64,000 bases of DNA, from the NCBI RefSeq assembly GCF_001625215.2, contig NC_030384.2:30244527-30308526 (forward strand). The letters run 5' to 3'. Source of the stretch: Daucus carota subsp. sativus. Its lineage: Eukaryota; Streptophyta; Magnoliopsida; Apiales; Apiaceae. Shown here piece after piece: positions 23,554-34,062 of this stretch. A program made the translations under genes and the position numbers. Numbering within the stretch: position 1 is the first letter of the stretch; every line of letters starts with the position of its first letter. Below the pieces are notes generated by a model. The model saw only the letters and a list, made by a program, of their open reading frames with translations, was not told where the DNA came from and made no database searches.

Positions 23554-24247
23554 CTATATAAGTATATAACTATGGTGTGATTTTATTAGGCAAGGACTAC
23601 ACATGTAAGTGTAAGGTGCAGGTTCATCATACAAAAAAATCACTTAAAATATTAAAATAAAGCATATGGTACCCTTAAAAGTTTAAATTGCTCGTACAAA
23701 CTCATATTGTCGGTCTATATGAATAGAATGACCAGCTAATTGACACTGAGATGAGACCCTCATGCTCATCCTTGTGACTAATAGCAAACAACAGCATAAG
23801 AGAAAAGAAGATCATGAAGTTCATTGTTGTGACTTGTGAGTCTGTGGCACCCCTGAACAGCGAATGAAGTCCTGAACTCTGTATTTCGGATAGTGTTAAT
23901 AAGATGCTGGCCTGCATATGGGGTATCAGTGGATTAACAATGTGTAATTATGGAGTGAGAACATGTAAGGTCTATCCATAAGCACATTAATCCTTATAAC
24001 CTTAATATGATGTTTACCCATAATATTGGAGTGAAGTAGTGCTGCTCTGGGCACTCTTTGCCATAAGTAGTGATAAATTGGTATGTGAAGGATTTCTCGT
24101 TATTTTTTTGATATAAGATCTTTTAAATGTTTAAACTCGTTAGTTTCGTAATTCTCAAGTTTCAAACTAATTAGATGAAATAAACAAACTTAAAATTTAA
24201 AAGCATAGGTCCAAAAGTTAAAAATCTAATAGTTTTGAATCAAAAAA

Positions 24248-25035
24248 TCACAATTCCAATTTACTGGAAGACATGTATGTCAAAGAAGCTCCTAAGTCAT
24301 TCCAACCTTGAGCAACCTGTGTATTAAACACTTTGCTAATACTATGTCTTGTATTGTTCTGCAAAAAATTATAAGCATAAGTAATCAGAACTTTTTTCCA
24401 AAGATTTGCATGTTTGCCTGCAATCACTTCATTGTGTTCCATAAAATGCACCAGACTCAATTTCTGGTTCATCTTCCTCGATTTCCACAGAAATGTCATC
24501 ATTATCTGGCTCATTCTTGCACATATGCTTTTAATCTTTGTGTTGAGTGTAATTTCCTCCAACCTCTCAGTAGAGATCTTATGTTCCAAATCATAATAAT
24601 ATTTTCTTCTATACACATCATTCCATGTGTACATTATTGCCAACAAAATTATAGAAAATATTATCGGTAGGTATCCGTCCTCTGTAGATTTTGCAAGGAC
24701 CGCACTTAGATACAAAATCTGTAATCCTCTTATAATAACAATATAGGTGTTTATCATGAGAATATGAGTTCTCCGGATCATTATCATAATGATAATGAGC
24801 AGTGATGATGTTATGATCATCATAAATACAACCGCGACACCTGCACATATCAAACTATATGTTAAACTCATGTAAAAGCTTAAATTGTCATAATATCAAA
24901 TGAATTAATTTATAATAGATTAATGAAAAAAATTACCATAAGCATTGCCCAGTTTCCCAGGATCCCTGAACAAAAGAGTGACTGCAATACAAGCGAACAT
25001 ACTTGTCCTTCATGTTTTGGGGAGGTGTGCACTAT
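24248..25035 (-). pseudogene. HAK/KUP potassium transporter 3' fragment, copy 2
   Basis: The upstream exon (about 25030 to 24937) gives HTCPSCFGEV-like remnants, then ACIAVTLLFRDPGKLGNAY, and a donor in phase with the next exon (from 24840), which continues GVAVVFMMIITSSLL. Typical HAK stretches follow: RRTHILMINTYIVI, LAIMYTWNDVYRRKYYYDLE and KKVLITYAYNFLQNN. Compared with copy 3, the exon around 25005 has lost the SEINYLMM segment, and the C terminus is shifted. It is a nonfunctional C-terminal half, with no 5' part nearby in the right order. Confidence 0.82.
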
Positions 25036-25149
25036 TTGTGTACTGGGGAAAGCAGGAGGTGTGCACAATTTGTACTGGGGAAAGCAGCCTAATGAGATTG
25101 ATCACTCGTTAGAGTTAGAGTCAGCTATAGGAACCATTTATGGTTTGCG

Positions 25150-25322
25150 CACACAACATGTGCATGATCTGAGTTATCTGCTAACTAACTAGTATCACAA
25201 CATGTGCATGATCTGAGTTATCTGCAGCACAACATTTGCATGATCTGAGTTATCTACTAACTAACTAACTAGCAGAACAACATGTGCATGATCTGATTTA
25301 TCTGCTCACTAACTAGTAGCTA
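25150..25322. repeat. 43 bp minisatellite, unit 2 array (about 4 copies)
   Basis: Four ACA(A/T)CAT-TGCATGATCTGA units, one of them shortened, with ATTATCTGC-type joints. Copy number differs from units 1 and 3. Confidence 0.8.
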
Positions 25323-26379
25323 CATAACTGTTTCACATATACTTAGACATTTATGTATAAAAACAATAACAAACAGAGACTGTGCTATTGCAAAACCAAT
25401 AAAACAAACGATTTCAGAATTTAAAGATGAAAACTTCGACTGGTGTTAGGGAAAAAGTATATATAACTAATTTACTGCATGCAGAAATGACAGCAGAATT
25501 CCCAGATAGAAAGACTTTGATGTCATCAACGCTTTCTGCACTAAAGACAAGTCGCACGAAGTAAAACCACTGGAATAGAATGTTAGAATGATGGTATGGC
25601 AACGAAAATGAAAAAGTGTACTTAATGATACTTTACTAATGCAACATCGTATTTGGGGAACTGAAGTTTGAACTTAGATAAACCTAGTGACAAATGATGC
25701 ATCCACTGCATGACTTGAACAGATGCATATATCTTTTTAGCATTCTGGACAATTAAAATAGAGATCGTATGAGCACAGCAAATAGCATTAGAGAGTAAGA
25801 AAGATGGAAACTTAAAGTAGGCTCTAGGACTTCCTAAACAGCATTGCTACATAAATTTCTCTGGAACACTCTTGTTTCTAAGACAGTACGTGCTCGTTCC
25901 TGAGCCATAGTGCAGCAGCCTTACCAATGCCAATACCAAGTTGATGCCGTATTTTTTTAGTAAACACAGGTATCTACATGTTTCCACATACACAAATGTT
26001 TCGTCTTGGAGGGCAGACAAGAAACTGACTTCACACTTCTTCATAAAAAGATTTAAGATTATATCACGTCTGTTATGTATAGTAGTAATAGAAGAAAGTG
26101 CTACTATGTTGACCTCAAACATTTTCTTTTTTCTGTAGACATGATGCATACCTTAAACATTGAAGTCAGATTTTTGCATCAAGATACTTAACATCCACGT
26201 GCAGCTTCAGCATAAAGAAACAATCACAAAACATATCTGAAAGCTATTGTACAAGCTAAAAACACGAGAAACATTTTCTATTCACTTTCAAGTAAATAGA
26301 GTACTGGGAGCCGTAAAGACTATATCTGCATTACACCAAACTAAAGGAAACACAAAGTTCAGTGAAATATATGAATGCT

Positions 26380-27467
26380 ATGTTCTATCAAGAACTACTG
26401 TCTCAATATCCACTAAACTAGCATCAAGCTTTGCTGCTTTAACAGCATCCGCAATTGCTTCAAGCCTGAAAATACGAGCCATTAGTTCTAAATGTGGCAA
26501 CTCAGATGTACAAATACAGTTATCGCTGCTTTCTTCTTTAATATTGACAATTTTATCCTATGGACATTTAGCTTTACTCACAACTGATTCTTTTGCATGT
26601 TTGATATTAACATTGTTCGCTTGTGCATGATTAGTGTTATTTTAAAACTGCATCTTCTTTAAGACTAACTAATCTTTCAGCCGAAGAACTTCTCTCCTTA
26701 ATTTTATTAGAAGATGGCATGCTTCGGACACTCGATAGCAGAGGTTCAGTAATGCCAAATCTCCTTGCAGGACTCCAAATCTCCTTGCAGGACTTTCTGT
26801 TCCAGAGAGTTTTTAATATCAGCATATCAGGGGGGCCATTTTCTTTTTTAAATCTCTTGCTTTTTGGTGATAGATCGAGTCTTTTTTGAACATCTTCTCT
26901 TCTATCCCCTAGAAATCAGTGACAAATATTTCTCATTTTGGATGCAAGTAGTCACCTTTTTCTCATTTACAGGCGAATGGTCCCTCCACCAGACCACATA
27001 TCGGGAAGAGTAATCAGACTCATAAAGTCGAGGTGGAATATAAATTTAGTACCTTTAAAAGATCTGTTATAACTCCTCCAAACAGATTTAGGACACTCGT
27101 TGGATCACATAACATGGGGAGGAACGTCTTAGTCTAATCCAAAAAGCATAGCAACTCTATGGGGAAGATAAGGTTCTACATTGTCTAATCCAACTTGCTC
27201 AGAAACTCTCAAGCATCGAGCAAATGACTGTATGTCATCAGATTCAACCACTATCCAGTGGTCACTATCTCTATACAACTTACTCAGCATACAGTTACTT
27301 CGACACTTATAATTTAGTTGTAGGAGACGCTTATAAGATTGTGTATTTGACATTGCTGCCAAGAGAGGGAAAGTCTGTGACTCAATCTGGCCTTTACTGT
27401 TTGTTTTTTTCCGGACTAAAGCTATAATATAACCTTTTAACATTCCTATCGCTTCAAGTATGTGCAT
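26380..27467 (-). pseudogene. Plant mobile domain (PMD) gene remnant, copy 2
   Basis: The minus-strand frame from about 27467 reads DHWIVVESDDIQSFARCLRV, GLDNVEPYLPHRVAMLFGLD, then TAA where copy 3 has CAA. A second stop stands where copy 3 encodes Arg (VMR-SNEC). RRFGITEPLLSSVRSMPSS and AERLVSLKEDAVLK follow downstream. There is a small internal duplication of AAATCTCCTTGCAGGACT near 26756-26795. PMD proteins (MAIN/MAIL relatives) act in genome maintenance and silencing or belong to transposons; this copy cannot work. Confidence 0.8.
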
Positions 27468-27881
27468 CTGAAAGGTTATAAATTTCTCAACCTCATTTTT
27501 TCAGTCTCAGATTTTGGAAATTATCTTCCTCTTGTTAGAGGAATTATTGCTGGATTATGATTAGTCGAACTATTTATTCATGAATATCATAGGATAGCCA
27601 AGTGCTTAAGCAGCACAGAGATGGGCGGCAATTTGAATCAACTGTTCTACAATAATTATCTCGAGTCACTAGCTCATTCCTTTTTCTATATAAGTATATA
27701 ACTATGGTGTGATTTCTTTAGGAAAGGACTACACATGTAAGTGTAAGGGTGCAGGTTCATCATACAAAAAAATCACTTAAAATATTAAAATAAAGCATAT
27801 GGTACCCTTAAAAGTTTAAATTACTCGTACAAACTCATATTGTCGGTGTATATGAATAGAATGACCAGCTAATTGACACTA

Positions 27882-27932
27882 AGATGAGACCCTCATTTAG
27901 CAAAAAAAAAAAGAAAAAGATGAGACCCTCAT
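27882..27932 (+). mobile_element. Poly(A) micro-insertion with 15 bp target-site duplication
   Basis: AGATGAGACCCTCAT occurs at 27882-27896 and 27918-27932, flanking TTAGC-A(11)-GAAAA. Unit 2 has one copy of the word (about 23752) and no poly(A). This is the footprint of target-primed reverse transcription, with an insert of only about 21 bases. Confidence 0.8.
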
Positions 27933-28446
27933 GCTCATCCTTGTGACTAATAGCAAACAACAGCATAAGAGAAAAGAAGATCATGAAGGTCATTGATGTG
28001 AGCCTGTGACAGTACCCCTGAACAGCGAATGAAGTCCTGAACTCTGTATTTCAGATACTGTTAATAAGATGCTGGCCTGCATATGGGGTATCAGTGGATT
28101 AACAATGTGTAACTATGGAGTGAGCTAGAACATGTAAGGTCTATCCATAAGCACATTAATCCTTATAACCTTAATATGATGCTTACCCATAATATTGGAG
28201 TGAAGTAATGCTGCTCTTGGCACTCTTTGCCATAAGTAGAGATAAATTTGTATATGAAGGATTTCTCGTTATTTTTTTTTTGATATAAGATCTTTTAAAT
28301 ATTTCAACTCGTTAGTTTCGTAATTCTCAAGTTTCAAACCAAATAGATGAAATAAACAAACTTAAAATTTAAAAGCACAGGTCCAAAAGTTAAAAATCTA
28401 ACTGTTTGAATAAAAAATCACAATTCCAATTTACTGGAAGACATGT

Positions 28447-29360
28447 ATGTCAAAGAAGTTCATAAGTCATTCCAACCTTGAGCAACCTCTTTTGAGGCTT
28501 ATTAAACACCTTGCTAATACTATGTCTTGTATTGTTCTGCAAAAAATTATAAGCATAATTGATCAGAACTTTTTTCCAAAGATTGGCGTCTTTGCCTGCA
28601 ATCACTTCATTATGTTCGATAAAATGCACCATTTCCAGCTTCTCAGGCCATCTCGATCACCTCCATCATTTTTGTGACTTATTTTCTATTTCATTCTCTT
28701 TGATTTGCATAGAGAGAGACTCATTTTCTGGTTCATCTTCCTCGATTTCCCCAGAAATGTCATCACTATCTGGCTCATTCTTGCACATATGCTTTTAATC
28801 TTTCTATCAAAAGTCTTTCGAACTCCAGAAGTGGTTAATTTAATACATACCTCCAACCTCTCAGTAGAGATCTTATGTTCCAACTCATAATAATATTTGC
28901 TCCTATACACATCATTCCATGTGTACATTATTGCCAACAAAATTATAGAAAATATTATCAGGTAGGTATCTGCCCTCTGTAAATTTTGCAAGGACCGCAG
29001 TTAGATACAAAATCTCTAATCCTCCTATAATAACAACATAGGTGATTATCATGAGAATATGAGTTCTCCAGATCATTATCATAATGATAATGAGCAGTGA
29101 TGATGTTATGATCATCATAAATACAATTGCGACACCTGCAAATATCAAACTATATGTTAAACTCATGTAAAAGCTTAAATTGTCATAATATGAATGAAAT
29201 AATTTATAATAGATTATATGAAAAAAATTACTATAAGCATTGCCCAGTTTCCCAGGATCCCAGTGACTGCAATACAAGCTAACATCATCAGATAGTTAAT
29301 TTCTGAGATGCACACTTGTCCTTCATGTTTTGGGGAGGTGTGCACTATTTGTAAGTGAAA
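28447..29360 (-). pseudogene. HAK/KUP potassium transporter 3' fragment, copy 3
   Basis: The minus strand gives IVHTSPKHEGQV, SEINYLMMLACIAVTG, then a deletion that shifts the frame before GKLGNAY. After an intron (29231-29136) it gives VAIVFMMIITSSLL, WRTHILMIITYVVIIGG and a shifted IMYTWNDVYR segment. The C terminus is KKVLINYAYNFLQNN ... LLKVGMTYEL, which is the family's normal ending. Extra sequence (about 28640-28720 and 28800-28850) interrupts the C-terminal exon. Damage differs from copy 2, so the copies decayed separately. Confidence 0.82.
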
Positions 29361-29457
29361 GCAAACTAATGAGGGTGATTGCTGAATTATTGAAAAAGTG
29401 CAACTTAGAGTTAGAGTTAAAGTTAGCTGTACGAACCATTTATATATGGTTTGCGCA

Positions 29458-29588
29458 CACAACATGTGCATGATCTGAGTTATCTGCTAACTAACTAGTA
29501 TCACAACATGTGCATGATCTGAGTTATCTGCTAACTAACTAGCAGCACAACATGTGCATGATCCGAGTTATATGCTAACTAACTAGTA
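29458..29588. repeat. 43 bp minisatellite, unit 3 array (3 copies)
   Basis: Three units of ACAACATGTGCATGATC then (T/C)GAGTTAT(C/A)TGCTAACTAACTAG. Confidence 0.8.
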
Positions 29589-30399
29589 GCTACATAACAA
29601 TTGTTTCACATATACTTAGACATTTATGTATAAAAATAATAACAAACAGAGACTGTGCTATTGCAAAACCAATAAAACAAACGATTTCAGAATTTAAAGA
29701 TGAACACTTCAACTGCTGCTTTGGAAAAAGTATATATAACTGATTTACTGCATGCAGAAATGACAACAGAATTCCCAAATAGAAAGACTTTGATGTCATG
29801 AACGCTTCCTGCACTAAAGACAAGTCGCACAAAGTAAAACCACTGGATTAGAAGTTGTACCAAGTTCAAGAATAGAATGTTAGAATGATGGTATAGCAAC
29901 GAAAACGAAAAAGTGTACTTAATGATGCTTTACTAATGCAACATAGCATTTGGGGAACTGAAGTTTGAACTTAGATAAACCTAGTGACAAATGATGCATC
30001 CACCGCATGACTTGAACAGATGCATATATCTTTTTAGCATTCTGGACAATTATCTAAAATAGAGATCGTATGAGCACAACAAATAGCATTAGAGAGGAAG
30101 AAAGATGGAAACTTAAAGTAGGCTCTAGGACTTCCTAAACAGCATTGCTACTATGTTTACCTCAAACAATTTCTTTTTTCTGTAGACATGATGCTTACCC
30201 TAAACATTGAAGTCAGATTTTTGCAGCAAGATACTTTTAACAATCACAAAACATATGTGAAAGCTATTGTACAAGTTAAACACATGAGAAACATTTTCTA
30301 TCCACTTTCAAGTAAATAGAGTACTGGGAGCCGTAAAGACATATATCTGCATTACACCAAACTAAAGGAAACACAAAGTTCAGTGAAATATATGAATGC

Positions 30400-31309
30400 T
30401 ATGTTCTATCAAGAACTACTGTCTCAATATCCACTGAACTAGCATCAAGCTTTGCTGCTTTAACGGCATCCACAATTGCTTCAAGCCTCAAAATACGAGC
30501 CATTAGTTCTAAATGTGGCAACTCAGATGTACAATTACCGCTGCTTTCTTCTTTAATAATAATATTGACAATTTATCCTGCGGACAATTAGCTGTACTCA
30601 CAACTGCGTCGTTTGCAAGTTTGATATTAACATTGTTCGCCTCTACATGACTAGTGTTATTTACAACTACATCTTCTTAATGACAAATTAATCTTTCAGC
30701 CGAAGAACTTCTCTCCTTAATTTTATCAGAAGATGACATGCTTCGCACACTCAATATCATAGGTTCAGTCATGCCAAATCTCCTTGCAGGAGTTTGAGTT
30801 CCGGATTGAGTTTTTAATATCAGCATATCACCAGGACCATTTCCTTTTTCAAATCTCGTGCTCTTTGGTGATAGAGTCTTTCTTGAACGTCTTCTCTTCT
30901 ATCCCCAAGAAATCAGTGACAAATATTTCTCATTTTGGATGCAAGTAGTCACCATTTTCTCATTCATAGGCGGCTGGTCCCTCCACCAAACCACATATCG
31001 GGAAGAGTAATCAAACTCATAAAGTCGAGGTGGAATATAAATTGTAGTACCTTTAAGTGATTTGTTATAACTCCTCCAAGCAGTTTTAGGACACTCGTTG
31101 GATCGCATAACAAGGGGGATAACGTCTTGGTCTAATCCGAATTGCATAGCAACTCTTTGGGGAAGATAATGTTCTATATTATCTAACCCAACTAGTTCAG
31201 TAACTCTCAAGCATCGAGCAAATGACTCTATGTCATGATCAGATTCAACCACTATCCAGTGTTCACTATATCTGTTGAAAAATAGCATAAGATGGCATCT
31301 TTTTAACAC
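30400..31309 (-). pseudogene. Plant mobile domain (PMD) gene remnant, copy 3 (best preserved)
   Basis: The minus-strand frame 31309-30899 reads SEHWIVVESDHDIESFARCL, TELVGLDNIEHYLPQRVAMQ, WRSYNKSLKGTTIYIPPRL and DYSSRYVVWWRDQPP. This is the C-terminal core of the plant mobile domain (PF10536, aminotransferase-like). A single TAG at 30901-30899 interrupts it. The same frame then continues KRRRSRKTLSPKSTRFEKG, RRFGMTEPMILSVRSMSSSD and SSSAERL. The N-terminal part of the domain is absent upstream. Either a pseudogene or the stump of a PMD-carrying element. Confidence 0.8.
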
Positions 31310-32109
31310 CTCAAGATCTTATATGGAATGGTTCTCAACATGGGATCAGAACCAGGTTTGGCGGAGCTCTTTAAGTTCGACTCTCCGTCACCCCCAATAT
31401 TCTCACAATTTAAAATGAACACGAAGGCATTAATTGCCCTAAAGATGGGCGCCGGTGAATGTAATCCACTCTTCAACCCAATAATTCAATAAATGGGATT
31501 TCGAGAGTTACATGGAGTAATAACATGAGGGCACCATATAAATGATTCCTTTCCAGAGTTTAAGGCTGCTCTATATAAGTGATTGAAAGTAAATTGGGTA
31601 TATATCTAACACTAAGATATCAGTATTTTTTAATGTTCAGGTCTAGGCACTCTCTTTTAACTTGCAACCATTTAGACACATTTCTCTTTGTCTCATATTT
31701 TCATTTCCATCTAATATTAGTTTAAAATTTGTTGTTATACACAATTATAAGACATCTCGCTGTTCATATACTAAAATAATGTTCTAAATCATTAGAATGT
31801 TGTTTTTAATTTACTTATCGATATTTGTTAGGACTTTGTTGGATTTCCTTGTAACATGTATTAATTGTCTTAAAACGTATGGAGTGCATCATAAAATGAT
31901 TTTGAAACCAAATATAATATCATTATTGTAATGTATTGTTCTAAATTTTATTTTAAATTTACTTAACTTCAACATATGCTACGCTTATAAATACAAATCT
32001 CAAACTTTCAAAGATCATATTTATCCATACCCACTAACTAAGATTATCTCAAAAACTGAATTGTTTCCATTTAAAAAAAGCTGAATTTTCAGGTTTTTCT
32101 TATTTATAG
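31310..32109. other. Unit 3 tail and spacer, no gene seen
   Basis: 31310-31610 is absent from units 1 and 2. It contains TGGGATCAGAACCAGGTT, loosely like a retrotransposon leader, and nothing else I can assign. 31650-32109 is AT-rich spacer. Confidence 0.35.
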
Positions 32110-33360
32110 TGAGAATTCACGAGAAATAAATAATATCAGGACAAAATCAATATGATATTATATATTATTACATAAATATAGTGTAAGTTACAGTTTATAA
32201 CATATATGTTGAAGAATTCACGTGATATCAATAATATCTTGACAAAATCAATGTGATCCAATATTCATGACACATAAATTGATATTTATATTGTAATCTA
32301 CACTAAAAAAATTATGAGATATCATTAATAATAACAAAATCCACGGGATTTACATTCTTGTTATATAAAAACACATAACGCTAATAGATACGTGAAACTC
32401 TTACAATATCATCTATATAAGTTTTTGTAAAGAACAATATTTTAATATTTATTTATAGTGTAGATTACACCATAAATATATATTTATAGTGTAATCTACA
32501 CTAAAAAATTATGATATATCATTAATAACAACAAAATTCACAGGATTTTAAATTCTTTATTATATGAAAAGATATAATGTTTTTTTTTGAAATAGAAAAG
32601 ATATAATGTTAATACATATTTGAAATTTTTACAATATCATGTATATTAATTTTCGTAAAGAATAATATAAATATCTATTTATAGTGTGGATTACACTATA
32701 AAAAGATATCTATAGTGTAATCAACACTAAAAAATTATGAGATATCATTAATAACAACAAAATCCACATGATACTACATTCTTATTATATGAAAAGATAT
32801 AATGCTAAGATATTGGAAACTATTACAATACCATGTATATAATTTTTTGTAAAGACAATATAAATATCTATTTATAGTGATAACACTATAAACAGATATT
32901 TATAATGTAATCAACACCAAAAAATTATGAGATATCATTAATAACAATAAAATCCACAAGATTTTACATTCTCATTATATGAAAAGATATTAGGCTATTA
33001 GATATTTGAAACTGCTACACTACCATGTATTATATGTTATTAGATGTTTGAAACTTATATGAAAAGATATAATGCTAAGATATTCAAAACTGTTACAATA
33101 CCATGTATATATAAGTTTTTGTAAAGACAATATAAATATCTATTTATAGTGTAGATAACACTATAAATATCTATATAGTGTAGATTACTCTATAAACAGA
33201 TATTTATAGTGTAATCTACACCAAAAAATTATGAGATATATATCATTAATAACAACAAAATCCACAAGATTTTACATTCTTATTATATGAAAAGATATTA
33301 TGCTATTAGATATTTGAAACCGCTACACTACCATGTATATAAGTTTATGTAAAGAACAAT
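32110..33360. repeat. Tandem repeat array upstream of the peptide gene, about 190 bp unit, 5-6 diverged copies
   Basis: Each unit carries ATTATGAGATATCATTAATA, ATCCAC(A)AGATTTTACATTC, TTATATGAAAAGATATAATG and TACCATGTATATAAG. It ends in small palindromes such as TTTATAGTGTAGATTACACTATAAA. Starts are near 32301, 32492, 32721, 32910 and 33214, with a more diverged unit before. The last unit ends at the predicted promoter or first ATG of the next gene. Confidence 0.8.
32566..32608 (-). mobile_element. Poly(A) micro-insertion with 14 bp target-site duplication
   Basis: GAAAAGATATAATG occurs at 32566-32579 and 32595-32608, flanking TTTTTTTTTGAAATA, i.e. TATTTC plus poly(A) on the minus strand. 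The other repeat units in this array have the word once. Confidence 0.65.
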
Positions 33361-33405
33361 ATGTACTCGCATCACAAATTTTCACTCGTCATTGAATTAA
33401 GTATA

Positions 33406-33909
33406 ATGGATGGATCAAAAATAAATATTAGCTCCATTCTCTTAATAGCTATAATTATCGTCTCTGTCGTCTACGCAACAAATGCTCGTGTCTTTGTTGA
33501 TGAAAAACTTGGTGTTTCTCAAAAGTTTGATCGGGTTGGTATTGATAATCCAGGTCCAAGTCCTCGTGGTAAAGGACATGGCGCACCCCCTTCTATTCAA
33601 AAATTTTATGAAATGAGTACCGATAATTTTGGCTCAAGTCTTGATGTTAGAGGACATGGTAATCCCCCATTTTCTCAAGAATTTGATTTAGTTAACATTG
33701 ATAAATCAGGTCCAAGTCCTGGCGGAGGACATGGTGGGCCCCCTTCTTCTCGAAAGTTTAATGAAATCAATACCGACAATTCTGGGTCCAATCTTGATAG
33801 TAGAGGATATGGTAACTCTCCTTTTGCTCAAGAATTTGATTTAGCTACAATTGATAATTCAGATCCAAGTCGTGATGGTATAGGACATGGAGCGCCCCCT
33901 TCTACTTAG
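33406..33909 (+). CDS. Secreted precursor with repeated SGPS-type peptide motifs (PIP/PIPL-like), truncated
   Basis: Probable precursor of small secreted signalling peptides. The start at 33406 (MDGSKINISS) gives a clear signal peptide, with the hydrophobic run ILLIAIIIVSVVYA; an ATG at 33361 would add 15 residues before it. The mature part is five repeats of about 25 residues, alternating between DNPGPSPRGKGHGAPPS / DKSGPSPGGGHGGPPS / DNSDPSRDGIGHGAPPS and a diverged DNFGSSLDVRGHGNPPF / DNSGSNLDSRGYGNSPF type. SGPSPxGxGH is the core of PAMP-induced peptides (PIP) and PIP-like peptides, perceived by RLK7-type receptors in Arabidopsis. The reading frame stops at 33907-33909. The family assignment rests on the motif only. 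Confidence 0.72.
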   Translation: MDGSKINISSILLIAIIIVSVVYATNARVFVDEKLGVSQKFDRVGIDNPGPSPRGKGHGAPPSIQKFYEMSTDNFGSSLDVRGHGNPPFSQEFDLVNIDKSGPSPGGGHGGPPSSRKFNEINTDNSGSNLDSRGYGNSPFAQEFDLATIDNSDPSRDGIGHGAPPST

Positions 33910-34062
33910 AAGTTTGTTTGGATTGATAGTTTTGTTGATTCAGGTCCAAGTCCTCGTGGTAAAGGACATGGTGGACCCCTTCTTTGTTTTAAGAATTTGA
34001 TCAAAAGCTTATTATCCGTTCGATCGTATACAGAACAAATAAGCGCCGTTAGATTAGAATAA
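33910..34062 (+). pseudogene. In-frame continuation of the peptide precursor after the stop
   Basis: Directly after the TAG the same frame reads KFVWIDSFVDSGPSPRGKGH then GGP (motif at 33940-33978). This sixth repeat is the most canonical. In the other repeats the matching codon encodes Gln or Arg before KF/EF, so TAG probably replaced CAG. The frame then departs from the repeat pattern after GGP (one C fewer) and stops near 34060. Confidence 0.65.

Larger units (their letters stand above)
23559..27690. repeat. Segmental duplication unit 2
   Basis: Begins TATAAGTATATAACTATGG and ends TTCCTTTTTCTATA, directly abutting unit 3, which begins with the same words at 27691. Order within the unit: spacer, HAK fragment (minus), minisatellite, spacer, PMD fragment (minus). 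Confidence 0.85.
27691..31650. repeat. Segmental duplication unit 3
   Basis: Same order as unit 2. A 254-base segment of unit 2 is absent here between TGCTAC words, and 31310-31610 is extra. The right edge is set by CACTAAGATATCAGTA and GTTCAGGTCTAGGCAC (about 31611-31650), which also occur in unit 1 near 21340. Confidence 0.8.

Noticed and set aside
25847..26149. Minus-strand frame of 100 codons in unit 2
   Set aside because: Absent from unit 3 by deletion, no recognised family, and likely a chance frame in spacer DNA.
18746..29360. An intact HAK potassium transporter gene
   Set aside because: N-terminal and C-terminal parts are in the wrong order, with stops, deletions and frame changes in every copy.
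29590..29899. Overlapping frames repeated in all three duplication units (LVFSAGSVHDIKVFL and others)
   Set aside because: Different frames are open in different units and none resembles a protein, so this is probably HAK flanking non-coding DNA.
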